Source: an uncultured Acidobacteriota bacterium | GTDB taxonomy: Bacteria; Acidobacteriota; Blastocatellia; Pyrinomonadales; Pyrinomonadaceae | Assembly: GCA_937859595.1 (NCBI GenBank) | Contig: CALMAH010000023.1 | Span: 107,148 to 171,147 of the forward strand | Length of the DNA stretch: 64,000 nucleotides | Reading direction: 5' to 3' | Part shown: in pieces, positions 45,039-53,386 of the stretch | Layout of the letters: the number at the start of each line of letters is the position of its first letter | How positions within the stretch are numbered: the stretch's first letter is position 1 | Program-made: the position numbers and the translations under genes | The notes under the pieces: generated by a model | Told to the model about the DNA's origin: nothing | The model's database searches: none | The model's input: only the letters and a program-made list of their open reading frames with translations

Positions 45039-47339
45039 TCAGGCGTTCGTCTCCGTTGCCGGGCGAACCGAGACAACAATGCATTTTGACGTCGGAGTAA
45101 AGCTGCGGCGGGCCGTGCTGCCGAGCGGCACAAGCGGGTTCGCCTCGGGGAAATAGGCTGCCGCACAGCCGCGGGGAATGTCATATTCGACCACCGAAAA
45201 GCCGTTCGCCCGCCCCTTGCCGTCTTCCCAATGGCTGGTGATATCGACTTTCATTCCGGCCCGCAGGCCAAACTCGGCGATGTCGCCGGTGTTCATAAAG
45301 ATGACCATTCTACCGCCGCTGATACCTCGATATCGGTCGTCGAGGCCATAGATGGTCGTATTGAACTGGTCATGCGAGCGGATGGTCGTTAGCAGCAGCT
45401 TCCCGTCCGGCACGACGGTGGTTTCGAGCTTTGAGGCCTTGAAAATTGCCCTGCCCGACGGTGTGTTGAAAATGCTCTCGCGCGGCGGATTGGGCAGATA
45501 GAACCCTCCGGGCCTGCGAATACGTACATTGTAATCCTCAAAACCCGGAACAACTCGGGAAATGGCAGCACGAACACGGTCATAGTCTGCCGCAAAACCT
45601 TCCCAGTCCACGCCGTTCTTCTCTCCGAGAGTTGCTTTCGCGAGCCGGCAGACGATCCACATCTCGCTGCGAAGATGCTCGGAGACAGGCTCGAAAATTC
45701 CTTTCGACATCTGCACATTGAGCATCGTGCTTTCGGTAGAAACGAACTGCTCTCCCGAACCCTGTCTGTCAAACTCCGATCGCCCCAGGCACGGCAATAT
45801 AAGCGAGATCTTGCCCGGCGACACGGCCGTGCGGTTCAATTTCGTGACCACCTGTACTGTCAGATCACAGTTGCTCAGCGCCTCAGCAACCGCTTCCGTA
45901 TCCGGCGAGGCCGAGGCAAAATTCCCGCCCATTGCAAAGAACACCTTTGCACGGCCGTCGCGCATCGCGGCAATGCTCTCGACCGTGTTGTATCCATCGT
46001 GTTCGGGCGTTTTGAAGCCAAACTCGCTTTCGATGTTCTCGCGAAAGACCGGATTCATCCGTTCCCAAATGCCCATTGTTCGGTCGCCCTGAACATTTGA
46101 GTGGCCGCGCACCGGACACAGGCCCGCACCCGGCCGCCCTATCGCGCCACGAAGCAGATGGAGATTTACAATATCCTGTATCGTGGCGACCGCCTCGGTA
46201 TGCTGCGTAATACCCATCGCCCAACACGTGATGAACGACCTCGCTGAAACGATCATCTCGGCGGCTTCTTCGATCTGCACGCGGGTAAGGCCGGAGCCTT
46301 CCAAAATGTCGATCCACGAAACGGCATCAAGTGTGGCAACAAATTCGTCAAAGCCGGCCGTTTTTGACGCGATGAATTCGCCGTCGAAGGCGGTGCCAGG
46401 TTTGTCACGTTCCCGCTCCAGCATTATCTTCATCAGGCCCTTCAGAAGCGCCATGTCGCCGCCGATCCTGACCGGCAAATGAATATCTGCAAGCTTTGCC
46501 GGCCTAAAGCCCAGCACCGATAAAGGATTGCCATGCTGCGGATTCGGATCTGTAAAGCTCGTCAGCCCAACCTCAGGCAGCGGATTGATCGCGATCATCT
46601 TCGCCCCCGCTTTCTTTGCCGCTGCAAGAGAAGAAAGCATGCGCGGAGCGTTCGTGCCCGGATTTTGCCCGATCACGATCACAAGATCTGTTTCCTCAAA
46701 ATCCTCAAGCCTGATGGTCGCCTTGCCAAGCCCGATGGATTCGGCGAGTGCGACGCTGGTCGATTCGTGGCACATATTTGAGCAATCGGGCAGATTGTTC
46801 GTGCCGTACATCCGGACGAAAAGCTGATAGAGGAATGCAGCCTCGTTCGACGTGCGCCCCGAGGTGTAAAAGACGGCCTCATCGGGCGACGCGAGCGAAT
46901 TTAGCTTTTCTGCAATTACTGCGATCGCTTCTTCCCACGTGATCGGTTCGTAATGTGTCTCGCCATCGCGAAGCACCATCGGCTCCGTGAGGCGGCCCTG
47001 TTCGTTCAGCCAAAAATCGCTCTTTTCGGCAAGGGCCTTGACGGAAAACTCCGCAAAAAACTCTCGCCCGATCTTCTGCTTCGTCGCCTCATCAGAAAGA
47101 GCCTTTGCCCCATTTTCGCAAAATTCGTTGATCGTTCTATTCTCGGGGTCCGGCCACGCGCACGACTGGCAATCGATGCCGCCCTTCTGATTGAGCTTTA
47201 GCATCCCGCGCGTTCCGCGCACGACGCCCATCTTGCCGTACAGATGCCTCAACGCATTCGTCACCGCATGGAGCCCCGCCGAGGTTTTCGGCGGAGCAGT
47301 TACCTCTAAGGTGTCAACTTTTTCAGTATCGTTCTTCAT
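45039..47339 (-). CDS. Molybdopterin oxidoreductase, YdeP/FdhF-like alpha subunit
   Basis: A 766-residue molybdoenzyme. KGGIDCQSCAWPDPE near the N terminus is the shortened Cys pair of the YdeP family (TIGR01701-type), which lacks the full four-Cys 4Fe-4S motif of true formate dehydrogenases. Molybdopterin-binding segments follow: FYTSGRTSNEAAFLYQLFVR, MCHESTSVALAESIG, VIGQNPGTNAPRML, and the C-terminal cap domain (TTIRSHDQFNTTIYGLDDRYRG). The residue after GLCPVRG is ordinary, with no selenocysteine codon. Substrate unknown; YdeP is linked to acid resistance in E. coli. ATG at 47339 is chosen. fdhD lies upstream on the same strand. Confidence 0.87.
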   Translation of the reverse strand: MKNDTEKVDTLEVTAPPKTSAGLHAVTNALRHLYGKMGVVRGTRGMLKLNQKGGIDCQSCAWPDPENRTINEFCENGAKALSDEATKQKIGREFFAEFSVKALAEKSDFWLNEQGRLTEPMVLRDGETHYEPITWEEAIAVIAEKLNSLASPDEAVFYTSGRTSNEAAFLYQLFVRMYGTNNLPDCSNMCHESTSVALAESIGLGKATIRLEDFEETDLVIVIGQNPGTNAPRMLSSLAAAKKAGAKMIAINPLPEVGLTSFTDPNPQHGNPLSVLGFRPAKLADIHLPVRIGGDMALLKGLMKIMLERERDKPGTAFDGEFIASKTAGFDEFVATLDAVSWIDILEGSGLTRVQIEEAAEMIVSARSFITCWAMGITQHTEAVATIQDIVNLHLLRGAIGRPGAGLCPVRGHSNVQGDRTMGIWERMNPVFRENIESEFGFKTPEHDGYNTVESIAAMRDGRAKVFFAMGGNFASASPDTEAVAEALSNCDLTVQVVTKLNRTAVSPGKISLILPCLGRSEFDRQGSGEQFVSTESTMLNVQMSKGIFEPVSEHLRSEMWIVCRLAKATLGEKNGVDWEGFAADYDRVRAAISRVVPGFEDYNVRIRRPGGFYLPNPPRESIFNTPSGRAIFKASKLETTVVPDGKLLLTTIRSHDQFNTTIYGLDDRYRGISGGRMVIFMNTGDIAEFGLRAGMKVDITSHWEDGKGRANGFSVVEYDIPRGCAAAYFPEANPLVPLGSTARRSFTPTSKCIVVSVRPATETNA

Positions 47340-47408
47340 CGTTAACCACAGGAGGAAACCCGACCTGTAGGTAGGGTGTTCCTGCTGCTTAGACAAAAGA
47401 CACCCTTG

Positions 47409-48290
47409 CTACCGCGCGGGTTTCTGCCTGCCGATCCGTTCTTCGCCGCAATAAATATTGAATCGGCCGTCACGGACAAAGCCGACGAGCGTTATGTTGA
47501 ACTCCCCTGCAAGTTCGACAGCCAGGCTGGAGGGCGCACCGACTGCCGCCATTATCGGGATGCCGGCCATAAGGGCTTTCTGCACGAGCTCAAAGCTCGC
47601 TCGCCCACTAACAAGCAAAATTTGCTGGCTCAAAGGCAGTTTGCCGTCGAGAAACTTACGCCCGATCACTTTATCCAGCGCGTTGTGGCGACCAACGTCT
47701 TCGCGGACGATATCGACATCACCATTGGCGTCAAACAACGCCGACGCATGCAAGCCGCCGGTTTGGTCAAAGACGCTTTGCACTTCACGAAGCCGTTCAG
47801 GGAGACGATGCAGGATCTCCCCCGTTACCCGAAAATCACCCGCCGCCAGCGGTTCCGCCTCCGACTGTAGGGCCTCGATAGAAGACTTGCCGCAAACGCC
47901 GCAGCTTGATGTGGTATAGAAATGACGTTCGAGTTTCTTAAGATCGACCGCTGCGGATTCGGCTAGGTCAACACGGATCGTGTTTGAATTCAGCGCGGCA
48001 GCTCGGTCGAGCGTTCCCTTCAGCTTTCCGATCTTTAGCCCGCAATGGCGGATATGTTTTATCTGCTTGGGGAACTTAATGATGCCTTCGGTAAACAGAA
48101 ATCCCGCCGCAAGCTCAGCATCGTCGCCCGGTGTCCGCATCGTAATAGAGACGGCCTTGTGGCTCCCGTCCGCCAAACCCAGCCGGATCTCAAGCGGCTC
48201 CTCGACCGCCAAATGATCGGACGCCGGTGAATTTCCCGTCACAGATATTTTTGTGATCTTGGTTTTTCTGACTCCTATCGACGATGTCAT
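47409..48290 (-). CDS. fdhD: Sulfurtransferase FdhD for molybdoenzyme maturation
   Basis: A 293-residue accessory protein. The SSCGVCGKSS segment carries Cys130 and Cys133, the CxxC that relays sulfur from IscS to the molybdenum cofactor. The N-terminal EEPLEIRL, MRTPGDDAELAAGFLFTEGII and the later FNITLVGFVRDGRFNIYCGEERI match FdhD along its length. FdhD serves formate dehydrogenases and related enzymes, so its place 69 bases upstream of the YdeP-like gene makes that enzyme the likely client. Confidence 0.95.
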   Translation of the reverse strand: MTSSIGVRKTKITKISVTGNSPASDHLAVEEPLEIRLGLADGSHKAVSITMRTPGDDAELAAGFLFTEGIIKFPKQIKHIRHCGLKIGKLKGTLDRAAALNSNTIRVDLAESAAVDLKKLERHFYTTSSCGVCGKSSIEALQSEAEPLAAGDFRVTGEILHRLPERLREVQSVFDQTGGLHASALFDANGDVDIVREDVGRHNALDKVIGRKFLDGKLPLSQQILLVSGRASFELVQKALMAGIPIMAAVGAPSSLAVELAGEFNITLVGFVRDGRFNIYCGEERIGRQKPAR

Positions 48291-48342
48291 AGGGAAAGCT
48301 TAGCAAAACACCATACCGGAAACGATGACTACCGCTCAAAGG

Positions 48343-48690
48343 TCAAATGTAAATGACCTGATTCATTAATTCATCGGCGGAAAAACGGTCGAGGACTTTC
48401 AACAGTTCATCAGCAATTTCTCTTGGAGGCTTAAGGCTCGAAATGACGATGCCGTAATGATTCGTGTTGTTCTCGAAATACTGTACGGCGAGTTGCTCAA
48501 AATCTACTCGATTATGGGTAACGATGGGGCTTTCGTTCTCGACTGCAAACCGCAACTGCTGGTCATCTGAAAGGCTCTTTCGTCCGAGTCCCGAAACCGT
48601 CTCGGTGTGGATGCCCTCAGCCCTCAGCATCGCGGCCACGACAGTATTCACATCCTCGTCAAGAAAGATCCTTGCCTTCCTATTTGTCAT
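48343..48690 (-). CDS. DUF5615 PIN-like protein (putative toxin)
   Basis: A 115-residue protein. RIFLDEDVNTVVAAMLRAEGIHTETV, SLSDDQQLRFAVENESPIVTHNRVDFEQLA and YGIVISS fit DUF5615, a PIN-like fold with acidic residues (Asp11, Asp13, Asp42, Asp62) in the positions of a metal-dependent ribonuclease. It overlaps the stop of the upstream DUF433 gene by four bases (ATGA), a layout typical of toxin-antitoxin pairs. Whether it cleaves RNA is not known. Confidence 0.75.
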   Translation of the reverse strand: MTNRKARIFLDEDVNTVVAAMLRAEGIHTETVSGLGRKSLSDDQQLRFAVENESPIVTHNRVDFEQLAVQYFENNTNHYGIVISSLKPPREIADELLKVLDRFSADELMNQVIYI

Positions 48691-48971
48691 CCCAGCTTTT
48701 GACGATCAGCAAAGAGAAGCTCTTCAGGAATTCGATGTTTTTCTATCAGAGCGTCTATCTCCGCCTGATTGTCGTAGTAGTAGCTCATAGCTTCATGTAC
48801 CTGAGCGAGGGTCAGATGGGGCAGGGCGGCTACGATCTCTTCGGGCGAGTACCCGAGCCGCCAGTTTCCGACAATGGTCCGGACCGGGATTCGGGTTCCC
48901 TTGATGCAAGGTTCGCCGCCCTGGACGCCGGGAACGGAGGTTACGTATCTATATGCGACCGTCGTGTCCAT
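48687..48971 (-). CDS. DUF433 protein (putative antitoxin)
   Basis: A 94-residue protein. YVTSVPGVQGGEPCIKGTRIPVRTIVGNWRLGYSPEEIVAALPHLTLAQVHEAMSYYYDN is the complete DUF433 domain, with an HTH-like core (SPEEIVAALPHLTLAQV). DUF433 genes are very often followed by DUF5615 genes and are thought to be their antitoxins. The C-terminal part (LIEKHRIPEELLFADR) could contact the toxin. The pair lies downstream of fumarylacetoacetase on the same strand. Confidence 0.8.
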   Translation of the reverse strand: MDTTVAYRYVTSVPGVQGGEPCIKGTRIPVRTIVGNWRLGYSPEEIVAALPHLTLAQVHEAMSYYYDNQAEIDALIEKHRIPEELLFADRQKLG

Positions 48972-48992
48972 TCACTCAGTATAACCCATTGG

Positions 48993-50303
48993 TCATTCGG
49001 CCGAAAGAACTTTTCCGCGGCATTCGCCAAAGCCGATGCGGCGGAAGCCTTCGCGTTCGCAGTAGCCTTTCATGATTATCTCGTCTCCGTCTTCGAGAAA
49101 TCGGCGCTGTTCGCCGGAGGGCAGGTCAAGCGGTTCGGTGCCGCGCCAGGTTAGTTCAAGAAGGCAGCCGCGTTCGTGCTTCTCCTTGCCGCTGACGGTC
49201 CCCGAGGCCATCAGGTCGCCGGTCTGTAGGTTGCAGCCGTTCGAAGCGTGGTGCGTCAGCATCTGGCCGATCGTCCAATAAAGGTCCTTGGGGTTCGACC
49301 GCGAAAGCATGTGCGGCTCAATGTTTTCTTGCCGCATCTTCTCGGTCTGAAGATAGACCTCAAGCTTGATATCCAACCCGCCGAACTTCTGATTTTGCTC
49401 ATCGTTCAGATAATCGAGCGGCTGCGGGTCGTCAGGGTCACGCTCAAACGCGGGCACTCGAAACGGTGCAAGCGCCTCCATCGTCACCACAAAAGGCGAT
49501 ATCGTCGTCGCAAAGCTCTTCGCCAAAAACGGCCCGAGCGGCTGATACTCCCACGCCTGTATGTCGCGTGCCGACCAATCATTTACGAGGCACAGCCCGA
49601 AAATGTGCTCCTCGGCCTCGCTTATCGGGATGCTCGTCCCAAGCTCATTTCCCTTCCCAACGAAGAAGCCAAGCTCCATCTCATAATCGAGATTCTTCGC
49701 CGGAATGAACACCGGCGGGGCATCGGCATCGCTCCGATTCTGTCCCTTTGGCCGCTTGATATCCGTCCCCGAAACAACGATCGACGATGCCCGCCCGTGA
49801 TACCCGATAGGAATATATTTATAATTCGGCATCAACGGATTGTCCGGCCGAAACATCGACCCCACATTCGTCGCATGATAGATCGAGCAGTAAAAATCGG
49901 TGTAGTCGCGGATTTGCGAGAACGGCTGAACAAATTCGCACTCATTAGCAGCTACCAAAGAAGCCTCAATTTCGGCTTTAGATGACGAGTTTGCACCCTC
50001 GCTCAGGGCATTTACGAGAATGCGTCGCAATTGGTCGCGAGTTTCTGTCGCACCCTGCGAAATATCCTCAATATAGATCTGCGGATAAGACTTCAAATTC
50101 TTGAGAAGTTGTCCGCTCGTCAACACCTCGAATTCAATTACCCGATCCCCAATTCGAACTCCTAACTCATTGTGGTTAGCTCCGAATCGATTCTTGTAGG
50201 TACAAAACGGCAGGTTCTGTATAGGAAAATCCGTATTCGGATCGTTGGCGGATTCGACCCAGCTCTTCAGGTTCGGGTCGTGTGTTTCGTTTATTTCGTA
50301 CAT
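48993..50303 (-). CDS. fahA: Fumarylacetoacetase
   Basis: A 436-residue enzyme that splits fumarylacetoacetate into fumarate and acetoacetate, the last step of tyrosine breakdown. The N-terminal SH3-like domain begins at WVESANDPNTDFPIQNLPFC. The FAH catalytic domain has DFYCSIYHATNVGSMFRP, GYHGRASSIVVSG, DYEMELGFFVGKGN with metal-binding acidic residues, WSARDIQAWEYQPLGPF and GDLMASGTVSGKE. Length and motif order are normal. Its leader contains REP hairpins (50313-50393) of the neighbouring transposase unit. No other tyrosine-pathway genes are nearby. Confidence 0.95.
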   Translation of the reverse strand: MYEINETHDPNLKSWVESANDPNTDFPIQNLPFCTYKNRFGANHNELGVRIGDRVIEFEVLTSGQLLKNLKSYPQIYIEDISQGATETRDQLRRILVNALSEGANSSSKAEIEASLVAANECEFVQPFSQIRDYTDFYCSIYHATNVGSMFRPDNPLMPNYKYIPIGYHGRASSIVVSGTDIKRPKGQNRSDADAPPVFIPAKNLDYEMELGFFVGKGNELGTSIPISEAEEHIFGLCLVNDWSARDIQAWEYQPLGPFLAKSFATTISPFVVTMEALAPFRVPAFERDPDDPQPLDYLNDEQNQKFGGLDIKLEVYLQTEKMRQENIEPHMLSRSNPKDLYWTIGQMLTHHASNGCNLQTGDLMASGTVSGKEKHERGCLLELTWRGTEPLDLPSGEQRRFLEDGDEIIMKGYCEREGFRRIGFGECRGKVLSAE

Positions 50304-50312
50304 ATTTATCCT

Positions 50313-50393
50313 GTCCCTGAAAGGGACCTAGTCAATAGCGTCGGGTGAAACCCGACGAACGATCGCAAAACGTTACCGTCCCTGTAAGGGACG
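50313..50393. repeat. REP hairpins, left flank of RAYT gene
   Basis: Three perfect hairpins in the order X-Y-X: GTCCCT-GAA-AGGGAC (50313-50327), CGTCGGGT-GAA-ACCCGACG (50339-50357) and CGTCCCT-GTA-AGGGACG (50377-50393). They lie between the transposase stop (50398) and the fahA start codon. Confidence 0.85.
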
Positions 50394-50397
50394 AACA

Positions 50398-50850
50398 TCA
50401 ATCCCAGACGTAACGCTCGTCAAATTCGACGGAATACTTTCTCAAAAAATACCTCATCTCATCTTCGAACGACGCTCCGTGATGATGCTCTTTCTGAGTA
50501 CCAATATATTTTTTTAACGAACCGATCTGTGTCGGGCCAACCGAAAACGCTCCATATCCATCTTGCCATGCGAACAATTTGGTCCCAAACTTGGTGTTCT
50601 TGAACCACGCCGATGTTTCGCGTTTGATGTGGCCGACAAGAACACTCAATGCCACGGTTTTTCCGAGCGAGATCAAAAGATGGACGTGATTTGCCGTACC
50701 GCCCGCGGCAATCAATTTGGATCCGTGATTATTGGCAATGCCGCCGATATAAGCGAACAATCGTTCTTCAATCTTAGGATCGATCAGGTTCATCCGATTC
50801 TTCGTTGAGAACACGACGTGGACGCAAAGGGTGACGAGCGTTTGGGACAT
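50398..50850 (-). CDS. IS200-like / REP-associated tyrosine transposase (RAYT)
   Basis: A 150-residue Y1 transposase. The HUH metal motif is at His55-Val-His57 (GTANHVHLLISL) and the nucleophile is probably Tyr115 (SLKKYIGTQKEHH), at the normal distance. HVVFSTKNRM and FEDEMRYFLRKYSVEFDERYVWD are usual for IS200/IS605 TnpA and RAYT proteins. It cuts single-stranded DNA at hairpins. No tnpB is present, and both sides carry arrays of two alternating palindromes, which fits a RAYT that moves REP/REPIN elements more than a classical IS. Confidence 0.9.
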   Translation of the reverse strand: MSQTLVTLCVHVVFSTKNRMNLIDPKIEERLFAYIGGIANNHGSKLIAAGGTANHVHLLISLGKTVALSVLVGHIKRETSAWFKNTKFGTKLFAWQDGYGAFSVGPTQIGSLKKYIGTQKEHHHGASFEDEMRYFLRKYSVEFDERYVWD

Positions 50851-50860
50851 TTGCTACGTT

Positions 50861-51008
50861 CGTCCCTTTCAGGGACGTATCAATGAAATATCGTATTCGC
50901 CGGGTTTCACCCGACGCTATTGGCATTGTCCCTTTCAGGGACGGGTCAATGAATTTTCGTCTTCGTCGGGTTTCACCCGACGCTATTAACTTGGTCCCCT
51001 TCGGGTAC
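50861..51008. repeat. REP hairpins, right flank of RAYT gene
   Basis: Order X-Y-X-Y-X': CGTCCCT-TTC-AGGGACG (50861-50877), CGCCGGGT-TTC-ACCCGACG (50898-50916), GTCCCT-TTC-AGGGAC (50928-50942), CGTCGGGT-TTC-ACCCGACG (50964-50982) and a decayed GTCCCC-TTC-GGGTAC (50994-51008). The two stems are the same as on the left flank, in the opposite orientation. Confidence 0.85.
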
Positions 51009-51044
51009 GGCGTCGATTTGTTGTGGGGATCTCCGACTGTGCGC

Positions 51045-51962
51045 TTACAACAGCCCCATTGCCCGCAGGTCTTCGACCGGTTCGTCGAACGAGCATGAGC
51101 CGAACGAGTTCATACCTCGTTCGCGGAGAAGGCGAAGGTGGGCCGTGGTAAGAAAATACTCGCTTCGCCAGGCGACACCACCTTCGCTGAACGAGAAAAC
51201 CTCTTCAAATTCCTCTTCCATCACCTCTTCCAGGAGGGACGGCCGATAGCTTTCGCGTGCAAACGCCGTCATCATCAGCATGTTCAGAAAACCGTGCATC
51301 GTACCCTGCGGAGCATCCGGGGCATAGGTCAACGGTTTGAAGCAGCGGAGCGGGTGGTGGAGTCCGGCCGTGGCCTTATAGGGGACGTTCGCCGCCATAC
51401 AAGTCCGGACAAATCTGATGATCTCGCGGGTCGAAGGAAAATCTTCGTTCGTCACACCGCCGGTGCGTATCTTGGCCCGTTGGCCGCCCATCGCAAGAGC
51501 CGTGACCAGATCGATAAAATTCTCGTCCGTCGATATCTCAAAATAGGTGGCCAGCCCCTTTGGTACTACGGACAGCGTGTTGCCGATCTTAGAGAGCGTA
51601 TTTGCCTTTACCTCGAGCGTGTCTATCACAACGCCGCGTTCCGGGTCGCGTCCAAATTCCTCTATCTCTCTTACTGTCTGATTTATGTCCTCACCGGCCA
51701 AGACGCTTAGCCGCCAGGTGTCCGAACCTCCGCGAGCGACGAATTCGGAAGCAAAGCCGGAGAATTCTTCCAGCCTGGCCACCGGTAAAATAAACCGGCC
51801 CAGCATCCAGCCGTGGTTGCTCATCCGGTAAGTGGCGTAGTTGAGCACGGCTTCCTGCATCGAAAGCTGCGAAGGCGGAAAAAGCCCGGCATAATCGATA
51901 ATGCCAGTAAGAAGTTCGCGAACAGATGCTAACGGCTGGGATGCCTCGGCTTGGGCGTTCAT
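51045..51962 (-). CDS. Conserved protein of unknown function
   Basis: A 305-residue soluble protein without signal peptide that I do not recognise. It starts LASVRELLTGIIDYAGLFPPSQLSMQEAVLNYATY and contains a likely barrel-type pattern of strands and helices (GLATYFEISTDENFIDLV, KIRTGGVTNEDFPSTREIIRFVRTC, YKATAGLHHPLRCF). The KIRTGG, KATAG-HH motifs hint at an enzyme that binds phosphate or metal. It stands upstream of the RAYT unit and diverges from ruvC. Confidence 0.6.
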   Translation of the reverse strand: MNAQAEASQPLASVRELLTGIIDYAGLFPPSQLSMQEAVLNYATYRMSNHGWMLGRFILPVARLEEFSGFASEFVARGGSDTWRLSVLAGEDINQTVREIEEFGRDPERGVVIDTLEVKANTLSKIGNTLSVVPKGLATYFEISTDENFIDLVTALAMGGQRAKIRTGGVTNEDFPSTREIIRFVRTCMAANVPYKATAGLHHPLRCFKPLTYAPDAPQGTMHGFLNMLMMTAFARESYRPSLLEEVMEEEFEEVFSFSEGGVAWRSEYFLTTAHLRLLRERGMNSFGSCSFDEPVEDLRAMGLL

Positions 51963-52110
51963 GGTCTCAACTTGCGGTAAATTACTGATTCAAAAATGAT
52001 AATGTTTATCCCGCGTTTTTACAAACTCCGTTCCGCTCGGCGGCGCGAACTTGTTTTGGCGTCAAACTTCGGCTATCTTTTCTGAAAATCGTGACGGAAA
52101 TATTGTTCTG

Positions 52111-52602
52111 ATGCGCGTTCTAGGCATAGACCCGGGGAGCGAAACGCTAGGTTGGGGTGTTGTCGAAGGCGGCGGGCCCTCATATTCGCTTGCCGGCTTT
52201 GGCACCGTAAAGACCAGTGCGCGTTCGCCGTTTGCGGAACGGCTCGTGCGGCTCTATTCGGGGCTGGTCGATGTGGTCGAAAAATTTGAGCCCGATGTCA
52301 TGGCGGTCGAGGAAGCGTTCTATGCCGTCAACGTCAAGGTCGCCCTCAAGCTTGGGCATGTCCGAGGGGTGGTTCTCCTGCTCGCGGCCCAGAGAGATAT
52401 CGAGGTGGCGGAATATGCTCCTCGACTTATCAAGCAAACGGTGGTCGGTTATGGAAATGCCGAAAAGCATCAGGTCGGCGAAATGGTCCGGGTGCTGCTC
52501 AAGCAAAAGGAACAGCCCTCACCGCACGATGCCGCAGACGCGCTGGCAGTGGCTATCTGCCACTTTCACCATTTACGTCCAAAGGCAAGAGCCGGGAGGT
52601 AA
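52111..52602 (+). CDS. ruvC: Holliday junction endonuclease RuvC
   Basis: A 163-residue nuclease that resolves Holliday junctions with RuvAB. The four catalytic acids are visible: Asp7 (GIDPGSETLGWG), Glu in AVEEAFYAVN (about 67), and the two in HDAADALAVAICH near 140. ATG at 52111 is chosen because MRVLGIDPG is the usual start; an earlier TTG at 52051 adds unrelated residues. No ruvA or ruvB is next to it. The next gene starts 20 bases later. Confidence 0.95.
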   Translation: MRVLGIDPGSETLGWGVVEGGGPSYSLAGFGTVKTSARSPFAERLVRLYSGLVDVVEKFEPDVMAVEEAFYAVNVKVALKLGHVRGVVLLLAAQRDIEVAEYAPRLIKQTVVGYGNAEKHQVGEMVRVLLKQKEQPSPHDAADALAVAICHFHHLRPKARAGR

Positions 52603-52622
52603 GACATCGAGGAAATAGGAAT

Positions 52623-53384
52623 ATGAAGGGTCTATCCGTAGCTGCGATCGTGTTGATCGCCGCTGTCTTAGCGGCGGAAGCCCAGCGCAGGCCGGCCAGG
52701 ACACAGGCTCGCCCCGCCGCACAGGCCGCTGCCAGAGAGGCCAGGCAGACGGCGATAGTAATGGACGAATCTCTATCGGTGCTCCGCGACCGCCCCAGCC
52801 TTTTTGGCAATGCCGTTCAAAGAATGAGACGAGGCCGGCGGGTGCAGATAATCGGCTCAACAGAGGCGGACGGCGTCCGGTTCTTGCGCGTTTCCGCTCC
52901 GCCCTCGACCACGGGATGGGTCCAGGCCGACGCTGTGTTCCTCCGGTCGAGCGGTGCTGACGAAGAGCGGTTTGTACGGCTGGTAACGGCAGCAGATGGC
53001 TTTTCACAGATCGATCTTGCCATCCACTTTCTTAATTTTTACACCACGTCGGAACACCGCCCATCGATCTTGCTCCTGCTCGGCGATCTGCTTGAGGACA
53101 CGGCGACGCGGCTGACGCGCGAAGCCAATAACAGGCTAAACCGACGCGAGATGGCCGCCACCGCAGCCCCGCTCCACAGCTACTATCTGAACTATGTCAG
53201 CCTCGACCGCTATCGACGCATAGGCATCAGATTTCTCTTCAACCCCGAGACCCGCAGCTATCACTACGACGGCGCTGCCTGGATGGAGCTTACCCGCAAC
53301 CACGCCGGAACAAAGGAAGCCGAAGAGGCGGCCAAACGGCTAGACGAATTGCAGCAAAAAATGGAGAGGACGGGCGAGAGCTAA
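52623..53384 (+). CDS. Secreted SH3-like protein of unknown function
   Basis: A 253-residue exported protein. The signal peptide is MKGLSVAAIVLIAAVLAAEA-Q, followed by an Arg/Ala-rich stretch to about 40. Residues 42-105 (VLRDRPSLFGNAVQRMRRGRRVQIIGSTEADGVRFLRVS ... GWVQADAVF) are a bacterial SH3 domain that may bind the cell wall. The C-terminal half is helical (LAIHFLNFYTTSEHRPSILLLLGDLLEDTATRL) and ends in a coiled-coil. Function unknown. It is probably cotranscribed with ruvC. Confidence 0.7.
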   Translation: MKGLSVAAIVLIAAVLAAEAQRRPARTQARPAAQAAAREARQTAIVMDESLSVLRDRPSLFGNAVQRMRRGRRVQIIGSTEADGVRFLRVSAPPSTTGWVQADAVFLRSSGADEERFVRLVTAADGFSQIDLAIHFLNFYTTSEHRPSILLLLGDLLEDTATRLTREANNRLNRREMAATAAPLHSYYLNYVSLDRYRRIGIRFLFNPETRSYHYDGAAWMELTRNHAGTKEAEEAAKRLDELQQKMERTGES

Positions 53385-53386
53385 GA

